Shown here: positions 43,992 through 51,951 of the stretch, one piece after another | Layout: each line of letters begins with the position of its first letter | Position numbering within the stretch: position 1 is the stretch's first letter | Assembly: GCA_965224015.1 (NCBI GenBank) | Contig: OZ245032.1 | Span: 2,480,001-2,544,000 of the forward strand | Length of the DNA: 64,000 bases | DNA from: CBDCVD01 sp965224015 | Lineage (GTDB): Bacteria; Pseudomonadota; Alphaproteobacteria; Rhizobiales; CBDCVD01 | Direction: 5' to 3' | Translations under genes and position numbers: made by a program | The notes under the pieces: generated by a model | What the model was told of the DNA's origin: nothing | Seen by the model: only the letters and a program-made list of their open reading frames with translations | Databases searched by the model: none

Positions 43992-45509
43992 GTGTCAGGT
44001 ATGCCCTTGCTTTCCGTAATTACATTTTTGCCCCTCGCGGGGGCCATTTTTGTGTTGCTCATTCCCGACGAGGAAAGCCGCTACGCCAATATGCGCATGA
44101 CGGCGCTGTGGACCACGCTGGTCACGTTTGTTGTCTCTTTGCTGATCTGGATTCAGTTTGACCCGGGCACGGCGGCGTTTCAGTTTGTCGAACGCCGCAC
44201 CTGGGCGCGCGGGGCTTTTGAATACCACATGGGTGTCGACGGCATTTCCATGCTGTTTGTGATCCTGACCACATTTTTGATGCCCCTTTGCATTCTGGCC
44301 AGCTGGCAATCGATAACGGTGCGCCTTAAGGAATATCTGATTGCCTTTCTGGTTCTTGAGACCTTGATGATAGGCGTTTTCTGCGCCCTTGATCTGGTGG
44401 TGTTCTATGTGTTTTTCGAAGGCGGCCTGATACCGATGTTCTTGATCATCGGCGTCTGGGGAGGCGAGCGGCGCATCTACGCCAGTTTCAAGTTCTTTCT
44501 TTATACGCTGTTGGGCTCGGTGCTCATGCTGCTGGCCATCATGGCCATCTATTGGCACGCGGGCACCACGTCCATTCCTGACATTTTTGAGTTACTCAAG
44601 AACCGGCCCATGTCCTCTACCATGCAGGCGTGGTTGTGGCTGGCGTTCTTTGCTTCGTTTGCGGTTAAAATGCCCATGTGGCCGGTGCACACTTGGCTTC
44701 CTGACGCCCATGTGGAGGCTCCCACGGCGGGCTCCGTCATTCTTGCCGCGATCCTCTTGAAGATGGGCGGCTATGGGTTCTTGCGCTTTTCCCTGCCCAT
44801 GATGCCGCTGGCCAGCGATATGCTGGCGCCCCTGGTTTTTGCGCTGTCGGTCATCGCGATTATCTACACCTCCCTCGTGGCCCTTATGCAAGAGGACATG
44901 AAGAAGCTGATCGCCTATTCGTCGGTCGCCCATATGGGCTTTGTGACCATGGGGATTTTTGCCGCCAATACCCAGGGTATCCAGGGGGGAATTTACCAGA
45001 TGCTCAGCCATGGGTTGGTGTCGGGCGCCTTGTTTTTGTGTGTCGGGGTCATTTACGATCGCCTGCACACCCGGCGCATTGATGCCTATGGTGGGCTCGT
45101 TGAGCGCATGCCCGCCTATGCATGGATGTTTATGATCTTTACTCTGGCCAATGTTGGGCTGCCGGGAACGAGTGGTTTTGTTGGCGAGGTTCTGACCCTT
45201 TTCGGGGTGTTTAAGGTCAGCACCTGGACGGCGGCGCTGGCGGCGACGGGGGTTGTATTGAGCGCGGCCTATGCGTTATGGCTGTATCGGCGCGTGATTT
45301 TTGGCGCGCTGGAAAAAGAAGCCCTGAAAACCATAACGGATCTAACCCTTCGGGAGAAGGCCATTCTGGTACCCCTGGTGGCTCTGGTTGTTTTGTTTGG
45401 TGTGTGGCCGATGCCTATTCTTGATGTGATAGCGGTATCGGTGGAGAACTTAATTGACAATTATGAGAGCGCCTTGCGCGCCGTGCAGACGGCATCGGTG
45501 CAACCCTGA
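43992..45509 (+). CDS. nuoM: NADH-quinone oxidoreductase subunit M
   Basis: This 505-residue antiporter-like subunit (ND4) has VFYVFFEGGLIPMFLIIGVW, KMPMWPVHTWLPDAHVEAPT and GSVILAAILLKMGGYGFLRF as standard motifs. The GTG at 43992 is chosen because GGGGGTGG precedes it; an ATG three codons later is possible. Confidence 0.97.
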   Translation: MSGMPLLSVITFLPLAGAIFVLLIPDEESRYANMRMTALWTTLVTFVVSLLIWIQFDPGTAAFQFVERRTWARGAFEYHMGVDGISMLFVILTTFLMPLCILASWQSITVRLKEYLIAFLVLETLMIGVFCALDLVVFYVFFEGGLIPMFLIIGVWGGERRIYASFKFFLYTLLGSVLMLLAIMAIYWHAGTTSIPDIFELLKNRPMSSTMQAWLWLAFFASFAVKMPMWPVHTWLPDAHVEAPTAGSVILAAILLKMGGYGFLRFSLPMMPLASDMLAPLVFALSVIAIIYTSLVALMQEDMKKLIAYSSVAHMGFVTMGIFAANTQGIQGGIYQMLSHGLVSGALFLCVGVIYDRLHTRRIDAYGGLVERMPAYAWMFMIFTLANVGLPGTSGFVGEVLTLFGVFKVSTWTAALAATGVVLSAAYALWLYRRVIFGALEKEALKTITDLTLREKAILVPLVALVVLFGVWPMPILDVIAVSVENLIDNYESALRAVQTASVQP

Positions 45510-45557
45510 CGGTTTTGTGAGATTGCGCACCTCGGGGGCGTTGAGTGAGGAAAGACC

Positions 45558-47015
45558 GTGGAAGCTGAAACGTTAGGTGGCCTTGCATTGGCATCCGTGT
45601 TGGTGGAGCCTGTGGCTCCGGAGCTGCTGCTGGCCTGCGGGGCGATGGCCATGCTGATAATTGGCGTTTATACGCGCGCCAGCGCCTCGGGGCTGATTAC
45701 AGGGCTGGCGCTTGTGGTATTTGCTGCTGCGGGGCTTTTGCTTCTCATGCTACCAGGGGATGCGCGTGCGCCCACCGACAGCTTTGTGCTTGACGGGTTG
45801 GCGCGCTATGCAAAAGTGCTGCTGCTTATAGGATCCGGGGTGACGCTTGTGATGGCTGCGCCGGTGCGTGCGGCGGAGGGGCTGGACAAGTTCGAGTATC
45901 CCGTGCTTGTTGTGCTTGCGACCCTTGGCATGATGCTGATGGTCTCGGCAAACGATTTGCTGCTGCTTTATTTGGGGTTGGAGCTGCAAAGCCTGGCGCT
46001 CTATGTTCTGGCGGCGATGAAGCGGGACTCCCGCCGCGCGGTCGAAGCGGGTTTGAAATACTTTGTTCTGGGAGCCATGTCTTCCGGTATGCTGCTCTAC
46101 GGCGCCTCCATTGTCTATGGCTACACGGGTAGTGTTGCATTTGTAACCATTGCCGATGTTGTGTCGGGCCCCATGCCTGGTCTTGGACTTGTATTCGGCA
46201 TGGTGTTTCTGCTTGCGGGGCTGGTGTTCAAGATTTCGGCGGTTCCCTTTCACATGTGGACGCCGGATGTCTATGAAGGGGCGCCGACACCGGTGACGGC
46301 TTTTTTTGCGGCGGCGCCAAAAATCGCCGCCCTGGTGCTTCTCACGCGGGTTGTTATGGGGGCCCTGCTGCCCATTAGCGACAGTTGGCAACAAATTCTC
46401 GTTTTTGTTTCTATCGGTTCCATGGGGCTTGGCGCCTTTGCTGCCATTGGGCAAAAGAACATCAAGCGCCTGATGGCGTATTCCTCTATTGGGCACATGG
46501 GCTATGCGCTTGTTGGCCTTGCGGCGGGTTCCAAGGCGGGGGTTGAGGGCGTATTGTTCTATGCCACCATTTATCTGGCCATGACGATCGGTGTTTTTGC
46601 CTGCATTATCGCTATGCGCAACGATGATGGGGCGATCGAAGACATTGATGCCCTTGCGGGGCAGTCGCGGGACAAGCCGTTTATGGCGTTTATCCTTGCG
46701 ATGCTGATGTTCTCCCTGGCAGGGATTCCCCCTCTTGGTGGTTTTTTCGCCAAATACTATGTCTTTCGCGCCGCCATAGAAGCGCAGCTGGTTGCCTTGG
46801 CGGTGATCGGCGTGCTGGCCAGTGTCGTTAGCGCCTTTTATTATCTGCGCATTGTCAAGCTTTTGTACATTGACGAAAACCAGGTGGTGCTTGATCCGAT
46901 GCCAACGGGATTGCGGGTTGTATTGGGAGGTGCCGGCATTTTTGTAATCGCCTTTGTGCTTTTCATCCGGCCTCTTGAGGGTGTGATCTCGTCGGCCGCC
47001 ACGATATTTTTCTAG
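45558..47015 (+). CDS. nuoN: NADH-quinone oxidoreductase subunit N
   Basis: This 485-residue antiporter-like subunit (ND2) has LLLYLGLELQSLALYVLAAM, KISAVPFHMWTPDVYEGAPT and KRLMAYSSIGHMGYALVGLA. The GTG start has GAGGAAAGA upstream. It is the last nuo gene, 5 bp before birA, so birA is probably co-transcribed. Confidence 0.97.
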   Translation: MEAETLGGLALASVLVEPVAPELLLACGAMAMLIIGVYTRASASGLITGLALVVFAAAGLLLLMLPGDARAPTDSFVLDGLARYAKVLLLIGSGVTLVMAAPVRAAEGLDKFEYPVLVVLATLGMMLMVSANDLLLLYLGLELQSLALYVLAAMKRDSRRAVEAGLKYFVLGAMSSGMLLYGASIVYGYTGSVAFVTIADVVSGPMPGLGLVFGMVFLLAGLVFKISAVPFHMWTPDVYEGAPTPVTAFFAAAPKIAALVLLTRVVMGALLPISDSWQQILVFVSIGSMGLGAFAAIGQKNIKRLMAYSSIGHMGYALVGLAAGSKAGVEGVLFYATIYLAMTIGVFACIIAMRNDDGAIEDIDALAGQSRDKPFMAFILAMLMFSLAGIPPLGGFFAKYYVFRAAIEAQLVALAVIGVLASVVSAFYYLRIVKLLYIDENQVVLDPMPTGLRVVLGGAGIFVIAFVLFIRPLEGVISSAATIFF

Positions 47016-47020
47016 ATCAG

Positions 47021-47794
47021 ATGAGCAATTTGCGATCCGTGGCTCTGGGGCCCCGCGCGCTGGCGGCGGGCTACGGGCTACACACCTTTGACGCGGTATC
47101 CTCGACAAACGCAAAAGCCCTGTCGATGATCCATGCGGGCATGCAAACGGCAACTTGGGTGGTGGCCGCATCACAAACCGCCGGGCGGGGTCGCGGTCGC
47201 CGCGCATGGCACTCTCCCGCTGGAAATCTTTATGCCAGCCTTCTGCTTCCCGATCCCGCGCCGCAAAGGATGCTGGCCACGTTGTCCCTTGTCACCGCGG
47301 TTGCGGTTGTGGACACGCTGGACCCGTTTTTGAACCGCAACGGCCAACAAAGGCTGTCCTGCAAGTGGCCAAACGATGTTCTGGTTGACGGCGCCAAGAT
47401 ATCGGGCATTCTGCTTGAGGCCCCCGTCGTTGCGGGCAAACCCTTTGTGGTGATCGGCATTGGCATTAATTGCCAATCCTATCCACGATTGGCCCGCTAC
47501 GAGGCGACAAGCCTGTTACAGGCGGGTTGTTCGGCGTCTGCCTCGCAGGTTTTTGCGGCTTTGACAGAGGCGTTGCATGATCGCCTGCGCACATGGAACA
47601 GAGGCGCCGGATTTGATACGATAGGGCAACTTTGGAAACAGCGTGCATTTCGCCTTGGCAAGCGCGTGAGGGTGTGCGATGGAAAGGACAGGCTTGAGGG
47701 GACGTTTGCGGATATCGACGAATGGGGCCGTATGGTGCTGCGCCTTGACGATGGTTCACGCCGCTTGGTGAGCGCGGGGGATGTTTATGTTTAG
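47021..47794 (+). CDS. birA: Biotin-[acetyl-CoA-carboxylase] ligase
   Basis: This 257-residue biotin protein ligase attaches biotin to the carboxyl carrier protein. DAVSSTNAKAL, AASQTAGRGRGRRAWHSPAG (biotinyl-AMP site), CKWPNDVLVDGAKISGILLE and VVIGIGINC are all present, and a small C-terminal SH3-like domain ends the protein. No N-terminal DNA-binding domain is present, so it is the non-regulatory type. It follows nuoN as in many alphaproteobacteria. Confidence 0.95.
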   Translation: MSNLRSVALGPRALAAGYGLHTFDAVSSTNAKALSMIHAGMQTATWVVAASQTAGRGRGRRAWHSPAGNLYASLLLPDPAPQRMLATLSLVTAVAVVDTLDPFLNRNGQQRLSCKWPNDVLVDGAKISGILLEAPVVAGKPFVVIGIGINCQSYPRLARYEATSLLQAGCSASASQVFAALTEALHDRLRTWNRGAGFDTIGQLWKQRAFRLGKRVRVCDGKDRLEGTFADIDEWGRMVLRLDDGSRRLVSAGDVYV

Positions 47795-47804
47795 TTGTCT
47801 GGGT

Positions 47805-47856
47805 TAAGACCTGACACGCTCTAGCTGGCGAGTATATAAAGCCAATACCGCTGGTA
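47805..47856. repeat. B-type end joined to a family A right-end fragment
   Basis: TTAAGACCTGACACGCTCTAG (47805-47824) is followed by the last ~25 bp of a family A element (TATAAAGCCAATACCGCTGGTA, ending 47856) and then TAA. A coaX gene, often found between birA and rnj, is absent; only this 109-bp gap with repeats remains. Confidence 0.7.
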
Positions 47857-47903
47857 TAACGCGCAACGGAGCCATAACAGAATAAGCAATTATTGGCAGC
47901 GGC

Positions 47904-49574
47904 ATGAACAAAAGCGGAGATGACCTGGTCTTTGTGGCTCTGGGTGGTGTTGGCGAGATCGGGATGAATCTCGGGCTCTACGGTTTGCGGCGCGAGGGGC
48001 ATACGGACTGGCTGATGGTTGACTGCGGTATCGCCTTTGCCGGGGAGACCCTGCCGGGGATTGACGCGATTATTCCCGATACCCGGTTTATAGAGGCGGA
48101 ACGCAACAATCTCGCCGGTATTGTTATCACCCACGCCCATGAGGACCATTATGGTGCGCTTTTACATATCTGGCCGAAATTGCGTGTGCCGGTCTTTGCC
48201 ACATCGTTTGTGGCGGCCCTGCTGGAGGCAAAGGCCGCGCATGAACCGCAAGCGGAGCCGGTTCCGGTAAGCCTCGTTGAGCCGGGAGAGCGCATTGACG
48301 TGGGGGATTTTAGCGTTGAATTCATTGCCGTTGCCCATTCCATCCCGCAAGCCAATGCGCTGGCGATCTCTACGCAACTCGGCACCATTGTGCACACGGG
48401 CGACTGGAAGATTGATCCTGAGCCGTTGGTCACTTTGCCTACCGATGAGGCGCGGTTTCGCGCCCTGGGGGATGCCGGCGTTACGGCCCTTGTGTGCGAT
48501 TCGACCAACGCACCGCGTTTCGGGGCGAGCATCAGCGAGGCCACCATCGCTGCTAATCTGCAGCGGCTGGTCAAAGAGGCCACGGGGCGTGTGGTTGTGA
48601 CCAGTTTTGCCTCCAATGTTGCCCGTATTCGCACCGTTGCCGAGGCCGCACGGGCAGCGGGGCGTCAGGTGGTCATGACCGGTGGTAGCATGATGCGGGT
48701 TAATGATATTGCCCGTGATCTTGGGATATTGACGGACTTCCCCCCATTTCTCGGTGATGAGGAGGCGCGCTCCCTGGCACGGGAAGATACCGTCGTTCTG
48801 GCTACGGGAACGCAGGGAGAATGGCGCGCCGCCATGGCCCGCATGGCACGCGGCGAGCATGCCCATATTGACCTGGTTAGTGGCGATCGGGTGATTTTTT
48901 CCTCCCGAGCCATACCCGGCAACGAAAAGGCGGTAAGCTTTGTCATCAATCGCCTTGTGGACAAGGGGGTTGAGGTGATTACCGATACCATGGAGGACGT
49001 GCATGTCACCGGTCATGCACGGCGCGACGAGTTGCGGGCCATGTACACCTGGACCCGACCCGAACTGCTTATCCCGGTGCACGGGGAGGCCTATCATCTT
49101 GAGCATCAACGGCAGTTTGCCCTTGCCCATGGGGTGGGGCGTGTTACCTCTGTGCGTAACGGTGACATGGTGCGTCTGGCGCCGGACCCTGGTGCGATTG
49201 TCGATAGTGTGCCGGCGGGACGCGTTTATCGCGACGGGATGTGGCTTGTTGATGCGGATCAGTCCGGCGTATCGCGGCGGCGCAAATTGGCTTATGCGGG
49301 CCACATTGCGGTGGCGGTGACGTTGTCGCGAAAGGGGGGACTTCTTTCCGGTCCTGACGTGGCGATCGAAGGCCTGCCCACGCAGGACGATTCCTACACC
49401 CATCTTGAAGAGATCATCAGAATCATGATCCTTGGGGTTATTGATGGCTTGCCGCGGGGCAAGCGCAAGGATCGCGAGACGGTGCGCGAGGCCGTCCGCC
49501 GCGCCATTCGCCGCCAGATCTATAATGACTGGGGGAAAAAGCCCATTTGTACCGTGTTTGTTACCGTCGTTTAA
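47904..49574 (+). CDS. rnj: Ribonuclease J
   Basis: This 556-residue metallo-beta-lactamase/beta-CASP ribonuclease degrades and matures RNA with 5'-exo and endo activity. The metal motif THAHEDHYGA (His77, His79, Asp81, His82) is intact, GGVGEIGMN is near the start, and VCDSTNAPRFGASISE, SFASNVARIRTVAEAA and PVHGEAYHLEHQ are beta-CASP blocks. The stop TAA is followed immediately by a family A end fragment. Confidence 0.95.
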   Translation: MNKSGDDLVFVALGGVGEIGMNLGLYGLRREGHTDWLMVDCGIAFAGETLPGIDAIIPDTRFIEAERNNLAGIVITHAHEDHYGALLHIWPKLRVPVFATSFVAALLEAKAAHEPQAEPVPVSLVEPGERIDVGDFSVEFIAVAHSIPQANALAISTQLGTIVHTGDWKIDPEPLVTLPTDEARFRALGDAGVTALVCDSTNAPRFGASISEATIAANLQRLVKEATGRVVVTSFASNVARIRTVAEAARAAGRQVVMTGGSMMRVNDIARDLGILTDFPPFLGDEEARSLAREDTVVLATGTQGEWRAAMARMARGEHAHIDLVSGDRVIFSSRAIPGNEKAVSFVINRLVDKGVEVITDTMEDVHVTGHARRDELRAMYTWTRPELLIPVHGEAYHLEHQRQFALAHGVGRVTSVRNGDMVRLAPDPGAIVDSVPAGRVYRDGMWLVDADQSGVSRRRKLAYAGHIAVAVTLSRKGGLLSGPDVAIEGLPTQDDSYTHLEEIIRIMILGVIDGLPRGKRKDRETVREAVRRAIRRQIYNDWGKKPICTVFVTVV

Positions 49575-49591
49575 TATCAGCGGTATTGGCA
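49575..49591 (-). repeat. Family A end fragment at the rnj stop
   Basis: TATCAGCGGTATTGGC directly follows the rnj TAA and matches the family A right end in reverse. The remainder of the element is lost. Confidence 0.65.
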
Positions 49592-49609
49592 TGAATAGAA
49601 AGCGTGCGC

Positions 49610-50014
49610 ATGATCGGAAAACTTAACCACGTCGCCATTGCTGTGCCGGATCTGGAGGCGGCGAGCGTCATCTATCGCGAGCAGCTTGGCGCTGAGATTT
49701 CGCCCGTCCAGGCGCTTCCCGAGCACGGTGTGAGCGTTGTGTTTGTCAATTTGCCGAACACCAAGATCGAGTTGCTGGAGCCGCTGGGCAGGGCGTCACC
49801 TATCAGCAATTTCCTTGTGCAAAATCCGTCGGGGGGGATTCATCATGTGTGTTATGAGGTCGCCGATATCGGCGCTGCACGAGATACGCTTGTGGCCGCG
49901 GGAGCGCGGGTTTTGGGCAACGCAGAGCCAAAGATCGGTGCCCATGGGAAGCCGGTTCTGTTTTTACACCCTAAAGATTTCCTCGGCACCCTTATTGAGC
50001 TGGAAGAGATTTGA
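49610..50014 (+). CDS. mce: Methylmalonyl-CoA epimerase
   Basis: This 134-residue VOC-fold enzyme interconverts (R)- and (S)-methylmalonyl-CoA in propionate metabolism. KLNHVAIAVPDLEAASVIYR, EHGVSVVFVNLPNTKIELLE and GGIHHVCYEVADI carry the metal histidines and glutamates. A GTG at 49604 would add two residues; the ATG at 49610 is preferred. The stop TGA belongs to TGACACGCTCTAG, a family B end. Confidence 0.92.
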   Translation: MIGKLNHVAIAVPDLEAASVIYREQLGAEISPVQALPEHGVSVVFVNLPNTKIELLEPLGRASPISNFLVQNPSGGIHHVCYEVADIGAARDTLVAAGARVLGNAEPKIGAHGKPVLFLHPKDFLGTLIELEEI

Positions 50015-50020
50015 CACGCT

Positions 50021-50169
50021 CTAGATGTGTAATGTCAAGAGGCTGTCCCTGGTAAATTTATCGGGTGCAGATGAATGGCCTGACATGGCCTTGCTGGCGG
50101 CAATGGTCGCCATAACCCTAACTTCAGACCGGCCACTTTGAGAACAACTTATTGAAAGATTACATCTAG
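50021..50169 (+). mobile_element. Family E element (CTAG-bounded, 149 bp)
   Basis: Inverted ends CTAGATGTGTAAT and GATTACATCTAG bound an interior shared with 26972-27062 plus about 55 extra bases. A family B end (TGACACGCTCTAG) is fused to its left, and a family C fragment to its right. Confidence 0.72.
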
Positions 50170-50222
50170 ATCAGCTTGGCGTTAGGTGTACCCATTTTGC
50201 TATAGAGCGTATCAGGTTTATG
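50166..50222. repeat. Family C fragment joined to a B-type end
   Basis: CTAGATCAGCTTGGCGTTAG and CCCATTTTGCTATAG are family C pieces. AGAGCGTATCAGGTTTA is a family B left end. This is a mosaic of three repeat families. Confidence 0.65.
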
Positions 50223-50253
50223 CGTTTCGCCGCACTCATTTTGCCAGGTATAA

Positions 50254-50663
50254 TACCAAGGGTCTTTAACAATGACGCATGGCTTGGCGTCAAAGAGTTG
50301 TATTATCAAGGCCGTACACCAGTCGGCGTGTCTATAAAGCCAATACCGCTGGTATATACCAAGGGCCCTTGCCAATGACTCATGCCTTGGCGTCAAAGAG
50401 TTGTATTATCAAGGCAGTACACCAGTCGGCGTGTCTATAAAGCCAATACCGCTGGTATATACCAAGGGCCCTTGCCAATGACTCATGCCTTGGCGTCAAA
50501 GAGTTGTATTATCAAGGCAGTACACCAGTCGGCGTGTCTATAAAGCCAATACCGCTGGTATATACCAAGGGCCCTTGCCAATGACTCATGCCTTGGCGTC
50601 ACAGCGTTGTGTTATCAAGGCAGTACACCAGTCGGCGTGTCTATAAAGCCAATACCGCTGGTA
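50254..50663 (+). mobile_element. Family A array of four tandem copies
   Basis: Full copies start at 50254, 50357, 50460 and 50563 with a constant 103-bp period (101 bp plus TA). A single TAA duplication flanks the whole array (50251-50253, 50664-50666). Copies 2-4 are nearly identical. With the E, C and B pieces, the array explains the gap 50015-50737. Confidence 0.95.
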
Positions 50664-50669
50664 TAAAGC

Positions 50670-50693
50670 GCCTCGGGGCGCGAACCCCGAGGC
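50670..50693 (-). terminator. GC-rich hairpin, likely terminator of the small heat-shock gene
   Basis: GCCTCGGGG and CCCCGAGGC form a perfect 9-bp stem with a 6-nt loop. On the minus strand it lies about 45 nt after the gene and is followed by GCTTTAT, a weak U-rich tract. Confidence 0.5.
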
Positions 50694-50726
50694 ATTAGGC
50701 ATTAGGCATTAGGCATTAGGCATTAT
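50692..50726. repeat. GCATTAG heptanucleotide repeat (5 copies, last imperfect)
   Basis: Four perfect copies and a final GCATTAT lie between the heat-shock gene stop and the hairpin. Confidence 0.9.
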
Positions 50727-50737
50727 GAGAATTATTG

Positions 50738-51205
50738 CTAAGCGGTTTTCTCTTCTATCGTTTTTGCCTTTGTGGCCTTGCCGTTGGCAATTTTGATGGT
50801 ACGCGGTTTCATGGCTTCAGGCAGCTCGCGCTTGAGGTCGATGTGCAAAAGGCCGTTTTTTAGCTCGGCCCCTTTGATTTCCACATGATCGGCGAGTTGA
50901 AAGCGGCGCTCAAATGTGCGCGCGGCAATACCGCGATAGAGCACCTCGAGCGACGTATCGGCGCTGTCTTCCGCTTTTTCACCGCGCACCGTCAGGGTGT
51001 TTTCCTTGGATTCGATGGACAGTTCGTCTTCATCAAACCCCGCCACCGCCATGGTAATGCGATAAGCGTTCTCGTCACTGCGCTCAATGTTATAGGGGGG
51101 GTAACCATTACCCGAATCCACGGCCGCAAGCTTATCAAACATGTTGAAAACCCGGTCAAAGCCGACGGTCGAGCGATAAAGGGGGGATAGATCATAATCA
51201 CGCAT
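50738..51205 (-). CDS. Hsp20-type small heat-shock protein (IbpA-like)
   Basis: This 155-residue ATP-independent holdase binds unfolding proteins. MRDYDLSPLYRSTVGFDRVF is the usual alphaproteobacterial N-terminus, and YPPYNIERSDENAYRITMAV begins the alpha-crystallin domain, which continues through FERRFQLADHVEIKGAELKN and GLLHIDLKRELPE. The C-terminal motif is PRTIKI (I-x-I type). A longer frame to 51247 exists, but the ATG at 51205 has AAAGGAGA upstream. A heat-shock promoter and a thermosensor-like leader are predicted upstream. Confidence 0.93.
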   Translation of the reverse strand: MRDYDLSPLYRSTVGFDRVFNMFDKLAAVDSGNGYPPYNIERSDENAYRITMAVAGFDEDELSIESKENTLTVRGEKAEDSADTSLEVLYRGIAARTFERRFQLADHVEIKGAELKNGLLHIDLKRELPEAMKPRTIKIANGKATKAKTIEEKTA

Positions 51206-51206
51206 G

Positions 51207-51316
51207 GCATATTCTCCTTTAAGCAATATGCGGTTAACGTTTGACATGAACGGTGTTCATCTCCCGGCACAAAGGCCCGGGGCACCGTGTACACCCAACC
51301 AGCGTGTACAAAAATC
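51207..51316 (-). promoter_or_regulatory. ROSE-like RNA thermometer in the small heat-shock leader
   Basis: The leader can fold so that TTGCT (in GCATATTGCTTAAAGGAG) pairs with the AGGAG ribosome site through one G-G mismatch, flanked by GCATA/TATGC pairing (hairpin 51207-51231). UUGCU opposite the Shine-Dalgarno is the hallmark of ROSE elements before rhizobial small heat-shock genes. Further hairpins upstream (CCCGG/CCGGG, GAAC/GTTC) fit a multi-stem leader. This is inferred from sequence only. Confidence 0.6.
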
Positions 51317-51346
51317 AGATAGGGATGAAAAAACGCATGTCAAGGG
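51317..51346 (-). promoter_or_regulatory. Predicted heat-shock (RpoH) promoter
   Basis: On the minus strand, CCCTTGAC (51339-51346) and CCCTATCT (51317-51324) are separated by 14 bp, close to the sigma-32 pattern CTTGAA/CCCCAT. It lies about 110 bp before the start codon. Confidence 0.6.
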
Positions 51347-51566
51347 TTTCCGGCCTGGAGGATTTGTGAACAGGCAATGAATGGCACGTTTCATGCTTGT
51401 TCATAGGCGCAATGTCATAATGAACAATGGCCACGCACACGACAAAAAAGGGTAAAAATCGATTTAAGTTACTCAGTATTCACAATTATCGAAAATGTGA
51501 CTCGCTTTTAAGTTTTATTTTATTTCATTTGTGTATTAATGAGGGAAAACAAAAAGGATCAAGATA

Positions 51567-51773
51567 ATGGTCGCACAAGAAAACAACATCGATAAGATGG
51601 CCCGCCTGATTATGGAAAAAACCGGCTCTGCCGACGCCGATTCCATTGGCATTCCTCATCTTCCCAAGTCTCTGATCGACAGCATCTGCAAGGACAGAGC
51701 CCGTCGAGGGTCACCGACACCAGCCCTGGTCCCGGTTCGTGCCACCACACGCGACCCAAGGCGCACGCGCTAG
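51567..51773 (+). CDS. Small protein of unknown function (68 aa)
   Basis: This 68-residue protein starts MVAQENNIDKMARLIMEKTG, with a short helical part and a basic, proline-containing tail ending in RDPRRTR. I recognise no family. An AAAAAGGATC ribosome site precedes the ATG, and an AT-rich stretch upstream could hold a promoter. The stop TAG is in the CTAG of the family B element at 51770. The 361-bp gap 51206-51566 before it contains the heat-shock promoter and leader and otherwise nothing recognised. Confidence 0.55.
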   Translation: MVAQENNIDKMARLIMEKTGSADADSIGIPHLPKSLIDSICKDRARRGSPTPALVPVRATTRDPRRTR

Positions 51774-51926
51774 AGCGCGTCATGTCTTAGCAGCCCCATT
51801 TTCGTTTCTCGATTGGCGAGGCGATACCCAAGCTCAAGGGGATCGAAGGGCGATGGTGACCCATCTCCCGAGAGCGGCTTGGGCGTGGGCGTTGCGCCAA
51901 AAGGCAAAGGTACGAGCATCACGCGC
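51770..51926. mobile_element. Family B element (inverted, diverged), joined to a family C fragment
   Basis: CTAGAGCGCGTCATGTCTTA starts it. The interior (TCTCGATTGGCGAGGCGATA, GGCTTGGGCGTGGGCGTTGC) is the inverse of the element at 4516-4789. The right inverted end is degraded (CACGCGCTATAG) and runs into a family C fragment at 51927-51957. Confidence 0.75.
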
Positions 51927-51951
51927 TATAGCAAAATGCGTTGAGTTGCAA

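Noticed and set aside
45750..47207. A long open frame antisense to nuoN
   Set aside because: High G+C and codon bias keep the antisense frame open; nuoN is clear on the plus strand.
48162..49592. A long open frame antisense to RNase J
   Set aside because: Same cause; the RNase J motifs lie on the plus strand.
50166..50396. A 76-codon open frame on the minus strand in the repeat block
   Set aside because: It runs through family A and C repeats and recurs wherever family A occurs (for example near 11007-11204).
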